Below, in pieces: positions 57,335 through 64,000 of a stretch of DNA of 64,000 nucleotides. The notes under the pieces were generated by a model. The model worked only from the letters and a program-made list of their open reading frames with translations. It was not told the origin of the DNA and searched no databases. The position numbers and the translations under genes were made by a program. Origin of the DNA: an uncultured Oscillospiraceae bacterium (GTDB taxonomy: Bacteria; Bacillota; Clostridia; Oscillospirales; Oscillospiraceae); the NCBI GenBank assembly GCA_934667095.1, contig CAKULE010000008.1, forward strand, positions 1-64,000, given 5' to 3'. Within the stretch, counting starts at the first letter, position 1. Each line of letters opens with the position of its first letter.

Positions 57335-57937
57335 TCAGTCCATGGCGGCCCGGATGGCCGCCAGCAGCTCTGGGAAGTCCTCATAGGCGGGCAGCTCCGG
57401 ATGCTCCGCCTTGATCTTGTCGGTGCTCTTGAAAAGGAAGCCTGCCTTGCTGGCCTGGATCATGCCCAGGTCGTTGTAGCTATCCCCGGAGGCAATGGTC
57501 TGGTAACCGATGGACTGCAGGGCCTTCACGGTGGTGAGCTTGGACTTCTCGCAGCGCATCTGATAGCCGGTGATCTCACCGCTGTCCGCCACGGTCAGGG
57601 TGTTGCAGAAGATGGTGGGCCAGCCCAGCTTGGCCATCAGGGGCTTGGCAAACTGCTCGAAGGTATCGCTGAGGATGATGACCTGAGTCTCCGCCCGCAG
57701 CGCGTCCAGAAACTCCTTGGCGCCGGGCAGCGGGTCGATCCGGGCGATCACCGCCTGGATCTCCTTCAGGCCAAGGCCGTGCTCCTTCAGGATGGCCAGA
57801 CGGTAGGCCATCAATTTGTCGTAGTCGGGCTCGTCCCGGGTGGTGCGGCGCAGCTCGGGGATACCGCTGGCCTCAGCAAAGGCGATCCATATCTCCGGGA
57901 CCAGCACGCCCTCCATATCCAGACAGGTGATGTACAT
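57335..57937 (-). CDS. thrH: ThrH-like phosphoserine phosphatase/homoserine phosphotransferase (HAD)
   Basis: A 200-residue HAD enzyme very close in pattern to ThrH: ITCLDMEGVLVPEIWIAFAE at the N-terminus (motif I D-x-E instead of D-x-D, as in ThrH), RRTTRDEPDYDKLMAYRL, motif II VIILSDTFEQFAKPLM and motif IV IASGDSYNDLGMI. Known ThrH removes phosphate from phosphoserine and can transfer it to homoserine. It lies downstream of an aminotransferase, consistent with an amino-acid branch. Confidence 0.9.
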   Translation of the reverse strand: MYITCLDMEGVLVPEIWIAFAEASGIPELRRTTRDEPDYDKLMAYRLAILKEHGLGLKEIQAVIARIDPLPGAKEFLDALRAETQVIILSDTFEQFAKPLMAKLGWPTIFCNTLTVADSGEITGYQMRCEKSKLTTVKALQSIGYQTIASGDSYNDLGMIQASKAGFLFKSTDKIKAEHPELPAYEDFPELLAAIRAAMD

Positions 57938-57991
57938 AGCGCTTTCGCTCCTTTTTATGTTGAATTTACATTGACAGCAGACGCTCGTCCG

Positions 57992-59164
57992 TTACGTCCG
58001 GAACTGCTCCAGAAAGACCGCCAGCCGCTTCAGTGCCTCGTCCAGATTCTTCATGGACGCGGCGTAGCAGGCGCGGACATAGCCCTCGCCGCCGGGGCCG
58101 AAGGCGGAGCCGGGGATGACCGCCACCTTCTGCTCCGCAAGGAAGCGGTCGCAGAACTCCTCGGAGGTCAGGCCCGTGGACTTGATGCAGGGGAAGGTGT
58201 AGAAGGCGCCCCGGGGCTCAAAGCAGTCCAGCCCCAGCTTGCGGAAGCCGTCCACAAGGAAGCGGCGGCGGCCATCGTACTCCTGCTTCATGGCCTCGAT
58301 GTCCCGGTCGCCGTTGCGCATGGCCTCGATCGCGGCGTACTGGCTGGTGGTAGGGGCAGACATGATGCCGTACTGGTGCAGCTTGGTCATGGCGGCGATC
58401 ATTTCCTTGGGGCCGCAGACATAGCCCATGCGCCAGCCGGTCATGGAATAGGCCTTGGAGAAGCCGTTGATGACCAGCGTCCGCTCGTACATGTCGGGGA
58501 TGTTGGCCATGGACACATGGTGCGCGCCGCCGTAGGTCAGCTCGGCGTAGATCTCGTCGGAAATGACCATGATGTCTGTGCCCCGCAGCACCTCGGCCAG
58601 CGCCTCCAGATCGGCCCGGCCCATGATGCCGCCGGTGGGGTTGTTGGGATAGGGCAGCACCACCGCCTTCGTCCGGGGGGTGATGGCAGCCCGCAGCTCG
58701 TCGGCAGTGAGACGGAAGTCGTTCTCCGCCTTGGTCTCCACCAGCACGGGCACACCGTAGGTCATGGAGGTCAGAGGACCATAGCACACGAAGGAGGGGG
58801 TGGGCACAATGACCTCATCCCCCGGCTCCAGCAGGCAGCGGAAGCAGAGGTCCAGACCCTCGCTGCCGCCCACGGTGACCAGGATCTGCCCCACAGGGGC
58901 GTACTCCAGATCAAACCGGCGCTTCATATAATTGGAAATCTCCCGCCGCAGGTCGGAAAGGCCGGCGTTGGGGGTGTACTTGGTAAAGCCCTTCTCCAGC
59001 GAGTAGATGCCCGCGTCCCGGATGTGCCACGGGGTCTGGAAGTCGGGCTCGCCCACGCCGAGTGAGATAGCCCCGCTCATGCCCTCCAGAAGGTTGAAAT
59101 ATTTACGGATGCCGGAGGGCGGAATGGCCTGCACCCGCTTGCACAGCAGCTTTTCGTAGTCCAT
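57992..59164 (-). CDS. Class I/II PLP-dependent aminotransferase
   Basis: A 390-residue fold-type I aminotransferase. The PLP Lys is in INGFSKAYSMTGWRMGY (about residue 238). Other elements are GGSEGLDLCFRCLLEPGDEV, the Asn of YPNNPTGGIM and the C-terminal Arg in YVRACYAAS. It resembles the broad-specificity aspartate/aromatic aminotransferase group (AraT/PatA-like). Its ATG overlaps the stop of the Lrp gene (TGATG), so regulator and enzyme are coupled. The exact amino acid is unknown. Confidence 0.92.
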   Translation of the reverse strand: MDYEKLLCKRVQAIPPSGIRKYFNLLEGMSGAISLGVGEPDFQTPWHIRDAGIYSLEKGFTKYTPNAGLSDLRREISNYMKRRFDLEYAPVGQILVTVGGSEGLDLCFRCLLEPGDEVIVPTPSFVCYGPLTSMTYGVPVLVETKAENDFRLTADELRAAITPRTKAVVLPYPNNPTGGIMGRADLEALAEVLRGTDIMVISDEIYAELTYGGAHHVSMANIPDMYERTLVINGFSKAYSMTGWRMGYVCGPKEMIAAMTKLHQYGIMSAPTTSQYAAIEAMRNGDRDIEAMKQEYDGRRRFLVDGFRKLGLDCFEPRGAFYTFPCIKSTGLTSEEFCDRFLAEQKVAVIPGSAFGPGGEGYVRACYAASMKNLDEALKRLAVFLEQFRT

Positions 59165-59643
59165 CAGTCAAGCACGAACCTTTCTTCCTGAAGCTCCTGA
59201 CGCTCAAAGATCAGGTGCTTTTCCTTGTATTTTTTCAGAATAAAGTGGGTGGCGGTGCCGGTCACGTCCTCCAGGGGGGCCAGCTTCTCGCCCACAAACA
59301 GGGCCACTTCCTTCAGGGAGCGCCCAGAGATGATCACCGTCAGGTCGAAGGAGCCGCTCATCAGGTAGACAGACTCCACCTCGTCATACTGGTAGATGCG
59401 CTCGGCGATGCGGTCGAAGCCCTCGCCCCGCTGGGGGGTGACATTCACCTCAATGAGGGCGGTGACAGACTCCCGCTCGGTGCGGTCCCAGTCCACGATG
59501 GCCTTGTAGCCGAGGATGACCCTCTCATTCTCATATTCTGCGATGGCTGCCGCCACCTCTGCCTCGGTCATCCCGGTCATGGATGCCAGCTGTGCTCGGG
59601 TCAGGGTGCAGTCGTTTTCCAGCAGTTGCAGCAGTTTTTTCAT
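59164..59643 (-). CDS. Lrp/AsnC-family transcriptional regulator
   Basis: 159 residues from the ATG at 59643, where AAGGAGG lies 8 nt upstream. The N-terminal HTH (LLENDCTLTRAQLASMTGMT, EAEVAAAIAEYENERVILGY) precedes an AsnC ligand-binding (RAM) domain (TALIEVNVTPQRGEGFDRIA, SVYLMSGSFDLTVIISG). It is first in the operon with the aminotransferase. It probably responds to an amino acid that is substrate or product of that enzyme and controls its own promoter. Confidence 0.92.
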   Translation of the reverse strand: MKKLLQLLENDCTLTRAQLASMTGMTEAEVAAAIAEYENERVILGYKAIVDWDRTERESVTALIEVNVTPQRGEGFDRIAERIYQYDEVESVYLMSGSFDLTVIISGRSLKEVALFVGEKLAPLEDVTGTATHFILKKYKEKHLIFERQELQEERFVLD

Positions 59644-59722
59644 CAGAAAGTCCTCCTTGTCGGTTTGGCCGCCCCGGCGTCGGGGCGCATGAGCAGAGCG
59701 CAAATCCCTCTGTCCTATGTTT

Positions 59723-59751
59723 ATTATAAACGCTGGCGGAACGCTTGGCAA
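59723..59751 (-). promoter_or_regulatory. Promoter of the lrp-aminotransferase-thrH-DUF1015-ispE run
   Basis: Minus strand TTGCCA (59751-59746), 17 nt, TATAAT (59728-59723). The downstream genes are closely spaced to ispE and no strong terminator was seen before 55168. Confidence 0.8.
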
Positions 59752-59868
59752 TCCCCTTGCGCGCCCCCACCCGGCGCAAAAGGGATATTTTCATCCCTTT
59801 TCTGCGCTAAAGTTTGGCAAAATGGACGGGCCGCCGTGATTTCCCCCCTCACGCAGGAAAAAACACGT

Positions 59869-59888
59869 CCGGCGGAACTCTCCGCCGG
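59869..59888 (-). terminator. Terminator after the GNAT gene
   Basis: CCGGCGGA (59869-59876), loop ACTC, TCCGCCGG (59881-59888); on the minus strand followed by ACGTGTTTTTT. Confidence 0.8.
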
Positions 59889-59903
59889 GCGCGCCGCTCT
59901 GAT

Positions 59904-60425
59904 TTACAGCTCTTTCTCCAGACACACCAGCTCCACGCCGGTGATGCCCTCGAACACGCAGGGCACCACCCCGGCCTCCCGGAAGCCCAGATGGGCGTAC
60001 AGCCGCCGGGCCCGGGTGTTCTTCACGTTGGTGTCCATGCGGAGATGGGTGCAGCCATGGCTGCGGGCCCAGTCTTCATAAAAGGCCACGAAGGCCGTGC
60101 CGTATCCGCCGCCATTGCGGGCCGGGTCCACCGTCAGGGTGTGGAGCACCATGACCTGCTCCGGCGGGACATCGGCCAGCCAGTGGGCATACCGGTACTC
60201 CGGCACCTGCACCTGATTAATGCGGGCAACAGCCGCCACGGTCCCGCCGTCCTCCAGCACGAAGAGCTCCCCTGCCGCCAAGGTCGCCTCAGCGGTGGCC
60301 CGGGTGGGGTAGATGCTCCGCACCCAGCCGATGTGGGTCTCCCCCGCCTCCTCCTGCGTGTGGATGCGGTCATAAATGGCCGCGATGGCGTCCAGATCGG
60401 CGGGGACCGCCTTTCGGAATTCCAT
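59904..60425 (-). CDS. GNAT-family N-acetyltransferase
   Basis: A 173-residue acetyl-CoA-dependent transferase. The N-terminal FRKAVPADLDAIAAIYDRIH is typical. The acetyl-CoA pyrophosphate loop is in LTVDPARNGGGYGTAFVAFY (Q/R-x-x-G-x-G/A type, here RNGGGYGT), and the C-terminal MDTNVKNTRARRLYAHLGFR is the usual motif B. The substrate is unknown. It lies one base downstream of the isocitrate dehydrogenase gene, so the two are co-transcribed. Confidence 0.9.
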   Translation of the reverse strand: MEFRKAVPADLDAIAAIYDRIHTQEEAGETHIGWVRSIYPTRATAEATLAAGELFVLEDGGTVAAVARINQVQVPEYRYAHWLADVPPEQVMVLHTLTVDPARNGGGYGTAFVAFYEDWARSHGCTHLRMDTNVKNTRARRLYAHLGFREAGVVPCVFEGITGVELVCLEKEL

Positions 60426-60426
60426 G

Positions 60427-61626
60427 TTACAGCCGCTCCCTGATGGCCCAGAGGAACTCCAGACTGTCCACCGTGTGGGCGGGGGTCTCCCCCTCCCACA
60501 GGCCGGCCAGATCGCCGGTCATGACGCCGCTCTCGATGGTCTCAATGGCGGCCTTCTCCAGCTTATGGGCAAAATTGGTGAGCTCCGGCGTGCCGTCCAG
60601 CTCGCCCCGCTTGGCCAGCGCCCCCGTCCACGCAAAAAGGGTGGCCATGGGGTTGGTGGAGGTCTTCTCCCCCTTCAGCCAGCGGTAGTAGTGGCGGGTG
60701 ACGGTGCCGTGGGACGCCTCGTACTCGTACTTCCCGTCCGGAGAGACCAGCACGGAGGTCATCATAGCCAGCGAGCCGAAGGCGGTGGAGACCATGTCGC
60801 TCATGACGTCGCCGTCGTAGTTCTTGCAGGCCCAGATGAAGCCGCCCTTGGACCGGATGACCCGGGCCACGGCATCGTCGATGAGCGTGTAGAAGTACTC
60901 GATGCCCAGCGCGTCGAACCTGGCCCTGTACTCGGCGTCGAAGATCTCCTGAAAAATGTCTTTGAAGGTGTGGTCATACTGCTTGGAGATGGTGTCCTTG
61001 GTGGCAAACCACAGGTCCTGCTTGGTGTCCAGCGCGTACTGGAAGCAGGAGTGGGCAAAGGACCGGATGGACTTGTCCACATTGAACTGGCCCTGAAGCA
61101 CACCGGGGCCCTCAAAGACGTTGATGGTCTGGCGCACCTCCGCCCCGTCGGCGCCGGTGAATACCAGCTCCGCCGTGCCGGGGCCGGGGACGCGGTACTC
61201 CGTGGCGCGGTAGATGTCGCCGAAAGCGTGGCGGGCGATGGTGATGGGGGCCTTCCACGGCTTCACCACGGGGCTGATGCCGTTGAGCATGATGGGGGCG
61301 CGGAACACCGTGCCGTCCAGAATGGCGCGGATGGTGCCGTTGGGGGACTTCCACATGCGCTTGAGCTTGTACTCCTCCACCCGCTGGGCATTGGGGGTGA
61401 TGGTGGCGCACTTGACGCCCACGCCCAGCCGCTGGATGGCATAAGCCGCCTCCTCGGTGACCTTGTCATCAGTCTCATCCCGGTGGGGCAGGCCGAGGTC
61501 GTAGTACTCAGTCTTCAGGTCAATGTACGGCTCCAGCAGCTCCTCCTTGATCTGCTGCCAGAGAATGCGGGTCATCTCATCTCCGTCCATCTCCACCAAC
61601 GGGGTCTTCATCTGGATCTTCTCCAT
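60427..61626 (-). CDS. icd: Isocitrate dehydrogenase, NADP-type (eukaryote-like subfamily)
   Basis: A 399-residue enzyme that oxidatively decarboxylates isocitrate to 2-oxoglutarate. The N-terminus KTPLVEMDGDEMTRILWQ, PNGTIRAILDGTVFRAPI and the metal-site segment GGFIWACKNYDGDVMSDMVS identify the homodimeric eukaryote-like (type II) class, distinct from the E. coli type. ASHGTVTRHYYRWLKGEKTS near the NADP site supports NADP use. AAAGGAGA precedes the ATG. Supply of 2-oxoglutarate for glutamate synthesis is the likely role. Confidence 0.95.
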   Translation of the reverse strand: MEKIQMKTPLVEMDGDEMTRILWQQIKEELLEPYIDLKTEYYDLGLPHRDETDDKVTEEAAYAIQRLGVGVKCATITPNAQRVEEYKLKRMWKSPNGTIRAILDGTVFRAPIMLNGISPVVKPWKAPITIARHAFGDIYRATEYRVPGPGTAELVFTGADGAEVRQTINVFEGPGVLQGQFNVDKSIRSFAHSCFQYALDTKQDLWFATKDTISKQYDHTFKDIFQEIFDAEYRARFDALGIEYFYTLIDDAVARVIRSKGGFIWACKNYDGDVMSDMVSTAFGSLAMMTSVLVSPDGKYEYEASHGTVTRHYYRWLKGEKTSTNPMATLFAWTGALAKRGELDGTPELTNFAHKLEKAAIETIESGVMTGDLAGLWEGETPAHTVDSLEFLWAIRERL

Positions 61627-61706
61627 GATCGTCTCTCCTTTCAGATGCTGCCGGCAGGGCGGCAGAAGTTTTTCAAATCAAAGCGCCGAAGCGCCGGGAG
61701 GAAAAA

Positions 61707-61733
61707 AGCGGGGAACGGCGCGCGTTCCCCGCT
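61707..61733 (-). terminator. Terminator after the DUF975 gene
   Basis: AGCGGGGAACG (61707-61717), loop GCGCG, CGTTCCCCGCT (61723-61733), with TTTTTTCC following on the minus strand. Confidence 0.88.
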
Positions 61734-61747
61734 CCTGTCAGATGGGT

Positions 61748-62785
61748 TCAGTTCTCAGGGTCGAAGCTGTCCAGTGCGGGCTGGCTCTCTTCGCCCTTCA
61801 GGCAGTAGTAGAACTTGGCCTCGCAGCAGCTGACATAGGGCCGGAGCCACAGGTTCAGCAGCCAGACGGCCACCCCGGCCACCACCCACACCGCGATGAG
61901 CCCGCCCAGCAGGCCGGCCAGTGCGCCGAAGGAGGGGGTGCCGGCGCCGGCCTGGGAGCCGAGGATGGGCATGATGGCCCCTGCGGACAGGGCCAAGCAG
62001 ATGAGCCCCGCCGCCAGAAATACCGCCGCCTGGATCAGATACCAGCCGATGAAGGACAGGTGCAGCACAAAGAGCTTCCACTTGTGGCCCTTCATCATGG
62101 TCTTGCTGGCGGTGATGGCGTCCAGCCCGTAGTCGCCGGTGTCCAGCAGCACATAGTTGGTCATGGAATAGCGCAGAGCCAGCCAGAACTCCAGCGCGAT
62201 AAAGGCGGCATAGCCCACGATCCACAGGATCAGGGAGAGCCAGACGGCCTTCTCCGCAAACACGCCGCCCAGCAGCACCACCAGCACCAGGCCCACGCAG
62301 AACAGCAGGGTCCACAGGGTGGAGAACACCCACACGAGGAACCGGGTGAGAATGGCCTTGCCGATCATGGGGAAGCCACTGAACAGGGCGCTCATCTTAG
62401 GCTGGTCCAAACGGACCACCCGGCGGCAGTAGTTCTGGTAGCCGATGCCCATCAGGCCGCTCCACAGGGCGGTGAGGGCGGACAGCAGCAGGCTCCCGAT
62501 GGACAGCACGGCGATGAGCTGGCCCAGCTGGGGGCCGAAGGTCAGCAACAGCTCCTGCACGGCCTCCGTAGGGTCATAGCCCCGCTCCAGCAGGTAGGCG
62601 AACTGTTGGGTCAGCTGGGTGGTGATGCGGCCGGTGCCGGTGACCGCGCGGATGATCAGGTCCAGCAGCCACGAGCCCGCCGCCACCAGCACGGTGTACA
62701 CCAGCGTGACCCACATGGGCCGGGGCGTGGTGGATCGGATGGCCTGCTTGACCTCCTGCTTGAGCTGTGCCCGTTGATAATTCAT
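61748..62785 (-). CDS. DUF975 family integral membrane protein
   Basis: 345 residues. The N-terminal MNYQRAQLKQEVKQAIRSTT matches the family opening (a short amphipathic segment before the first helix). About six hydrophobic segments follow, and the region RYSMTNYVLLDTGDYGLDAI with a following SKTMMKGHKWKLFVLHLSFI is the DUF975 hallmark. Function is unknown; members occur widely in Firmicutes. It is probably a single-gene unit with its own terminator. Confidence 0.85.
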   Translation of the reverse strand: MNYQRAQLKQEVKQAIRSTTPRPMWVTLVYTVLVAAGSWLLDLIIRAVTGTGRITTQLTQQFAYLLERGYDPTEAVQELLLTFGPQLGQLIAVLSIGSLLLSALTALWSGLMGIGYQNYCRRVVRLDQPKMSALFSGFPMIGKAILTRFLVWVFSTLWTLLFCVGLVLVVLLGGVFAEKAVWLSLILWIVGYAAFIALEFWLALRYSMTNYVLLDTGDYGLDAITASKTMMKGHKWKLFVLHLSFIGWYLIQAAVFLAAGLICLALSAGAIMPILGSQAGAGTPSFGALAGLLGGLIAVWVVAGVAVWLLNLWLRPYVSCCEAKFYYCLKGEESQPALDSFDPEN

Positions 62786-62863
62786 AATACTAGCCTCCTC
62801 TTCTTTTCTCCTAGGCTCCTATTTTACACGACAGCGCAGTAAAATGCAACTGAAATGCACAAC

Positions 62864-62903
62864 AAAATAGACGGGAGGCCCTGCGGCCGCTCCCGTCTAT
62901 TTT
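62864..62903 (-). terminator. Terminator after the P-type ATPase gene
   Basis: AAAATAGACGGGAG (62864-62877) and CTCCCGTCTATTTT (62890-62903) with an inner GC-rich loop, 29 nt past the ATPase stop. Confidence 0.88.
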
Positions 62904-62932
62904 ATGGAAGTCTTTCCCCCGGACTGAGGCGC

Positions 62933-64000
62933 TCAGCCCTTGCGGCGCTTCTTTTTCGCCCCCCGGGCGCCCTCCCGGCGGAGGATGAGCTGGGATGCCT
63001 TTTCAAACAGGCTCTCGAACACCCAGATCACCGACGGGGCCATGATGAGGAACACCACGATGACCAGCGCGGACTGGAAATCCAGCGGAACCAGATCGAA
63101 GAAGGAGCCGAAGAAGAGCACGGCGGCCAGCATGGCGGCGGTCATGGTGCCCAGCAGGGCCCAGCGCTTGCCGTCCAGCGGGCGGGAGACGTAGTAGAGC
63201 ACCAGCAGCCCCACGAAGCCCATCAGCACCGTGGCCAGCGTGGACAGGGTGGCCCGCTGAAAGGTGAAGGCCAGCGTGAACAGCTCGATCCCTACGATAA
63301 GCACAATATTGGTCAGCCCGCCGGGGAGGGCCCGGCGCAGCACGTTGCGCATGAAGCTGCCCCGGACCAGCTCGTGGTTGGGCTCCAGTGCCAGCACAAA
63401 GGAGGGCACGCCGATGGTCAGCGCACTGATGAGGGACAGCTGGATGGGCACGAAGGGGTACGGGAAGCCGGCAAACAGAGTGATGAGGGCAAGGAAGAAG
63501 GACATGATGTTCTTCACCAGATAGAGAGACGCAGAGCGCTGGATGTTGTTGATGACCCGGCGGCCCTCCTCCACCACGTGGGGCAGGGCGGCGAAATCGG
63601 AGTTCAGCAGCACCAGCTCCGCCACCTGACAGGCGGCCTCGGAACCAGAGGCCATGGCGATGCCGCAGTCGGCATCCTTCAGGGCCAGTACGTCGTTGAC
63701 GCCGTCGCCGGTCATGGCCACGGTATGGCCCTCCCGCTGGAGGGCCTTCACCAGCTTGCGCTTCTGGTCCGGGGTCACCCGGCCGAACACAGTGTAATCC
63801 CGCACGGCCTGCGCATAGTCCACGCCCTCCTTCAGGTAGCCGGCGTCGATGTACCGCTCCGCCCCGGCGATGCCCGCCTGAAGGGCCACGTTGGACACGG
63901 TCTCCGGATTGTCACCGGAGATGACCTTTACCGCGACCCCCTGCCTGGCGAAGTATTCAAAGGTCTCCTTGGCCTCCGGGCGGATGGGGTTGCACAGCAC
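62933..64000 (-). CDS. P-type cation-transporting ATPase, C-terminal part (truncated by the window edge)
   Basis: 355 codons of the C-terminal portion; the start lies beyond position 64000. The phosphorylation-domain hinge AMTGDGVNDVLALKDADCGI is intact, preceded by VISGDNPETVSNVALQAGIA. Five or six membrane helices follow, with FVPIQLSLISALTIGVPSFV in the segment that binds cation in P2-like pumps. The tail is very basic (REGARGAKKKRRKG). The sequence pattern resembles the CtpE/YloB-like calcium or divalent-cation group, but the ion-binding helices M4 and M5 are partly outside the window. Confidence 0.9.
   Translation of the reverse strand: MLCNPIRPEAKETFEYFARQGVAVKVISGDNPETVSNVALQAGIAGAERYIDAGYLKEGVDYAQAVRDYTVFGRVTPDQKRKLVKALQREGHTVAMTGDGVNDVLALKDADCGIAMASGSEAACQVAELVLLNSDFAALPHVVEEGRRVINNIQRSASLYLVKNIMSFFLALITLFAGFPYPFVPIQLSLISALTIGVPSFVLALEPNHELVRGSFMRNVLRRALPGGLTNIVLIVGIELFTLAFTFQRATLSTLATVLMGFVGLLVLYYVSRPLDGKRWALLGTMTAAMLAAVLFFGSFFDLVPLDFQSALVIVVFLIMAPSVIWVFESLFEKASQLILRREGARGAKKKRRKG

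Noticed and set aside
55235..59065. A 1276-codon plus-strand frame antisense to ispE, DUF1015, thrH and the aminotransferase
   Set aside because: Same artefact: all four minus-strand genes have clear family motifs, and the antisense frame has none.
1..64000. CRISPR arrays, rRNA genes, insertion sequences with terminal repeats
   Set aside because: No regularly spaced direct repeats, rRNA-like sequence or transposase reading frame was found. The only recombinase is the integrase at 226-1407.

Overview
The window looks like the chromosome of a high-GC, spore-forming gut Firmicute of the Oscillospiraceae type (Flavonifractor/Intestinimonas/Oscillibacter-like). This is inferred from spoIIR, AAGGAGG-type ribosome binding sites, a DUF1385/prmC/recA/recX/rimO/pgsA housekeeping block, two Opp-type peptide transporter operons, a phosphate butyryltransferase and a Tn916-like integrase. 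No 16S rRNA is present, so the genus is not fixed. Two tRNAs were read directly: tRNA-Arg(CCG) and tRNA-Thr(CGT).

Layout: (1) 1-1.65 kb: end of a mobile element (excisionase-like HTH, tyrosine integrase). (2) 1.66-10.8 kb, minus strand: an eight-gene operon of an EamA exporter, two M20 amidohydrolases, permeases B and C, ATPases D and F, and the binding lipoprotein, driven by a consensus promoter followed by a perfect 21-nt palindrome. (3) 11.4-12.6 kb: a frameshifted transglutaminase-like gene lacking its catalytic Cys. (4) 12.7-15.8 kb: intact phosphate butyryltransferase and a beta-helix-like lipoprotein. (5) 15.9-22.0 kb, minus strand: a sigma-54 regulon in which every gene is broken (activator, acyl-CoA transferase, ketopantoate-reductase-like gene, beta-keto acid cleavage enzyme, short-chain fatty acid transporter). 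The sigma-54 promoter and a 19-bp inverted repeat are still intact. (6) 22.1-28.3 kb: pgsA, rimO, nitroreductase, recX, recA, prmC, DUF1385. (7) 28.4-32.0 kb: VCBS-repeat lipoprotein, response regulator and histidine kinase operon. (8) 32.1-35.8 kb: a small integrase-less island at tRNA-Arg, bounded by a 14-bp copy of the tRNA 3' end. It carries ICE debris, a LMW protein tyrosine phosphatase, and an ECF sigma/RsgI-type anti-sigma pair. (9) 36.0-39.3 kb: a LysR regulator divergent from an unrecognised protein and a LVIVD beta-propeller. (10) 39.5-41.0 kb: an unusual IMP dehydrogenase. (11) 41.1-53.2 kb: the most novel locus, described below. (12) 53.2-64 kb: TrmH methylase, tRNA-Thr, spoIIR, ispE, DUF1015, thrH-like phosphatase, aminotransferase, Lrp regulator, GNAT, isocitrate dehydrogenase, DUF975, and a truncated P-type ATPase.

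The candidate undescribed system is at 41.1-53.2 kb. A ten-gene minus-strand operon starts with three tryptophan-synthase-related genes. The first is a short TrpB-like protein that keeps the YFGDFGG entry motif and a Lys near the PLP position, but has lost the GAGQHG and GGGSNA loops and the catalytic Glu. The second is a TrpA-like barrel without catalytic acids. The third is a TrpA-like barrel with both acids, at residues 49 and 60. They are followed by a complete Opp-type importer, a PhlG/phloretin-hydrolase-family C-C hydrolase and a HAD phosphatase. Divergent from it are an APH-fold kinase and a SorC-family regulator. I infer an uptake-and-processing pathway for an unknown small molecule, in which a remodelled tryptophan-synthase-like complex does lyase-type chemistry.

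A second theme is local gene decay. Broken genes are concentrated between 11.4 and 22 kb, while nearly all other genes are intact. Several lesions are 1-nt changes in G/C runs, which could be assembly errors. However, there are also two ochre codons at conserved Tyr positions and a Walker A Gly-to-Val change, which cannot be explained that way.
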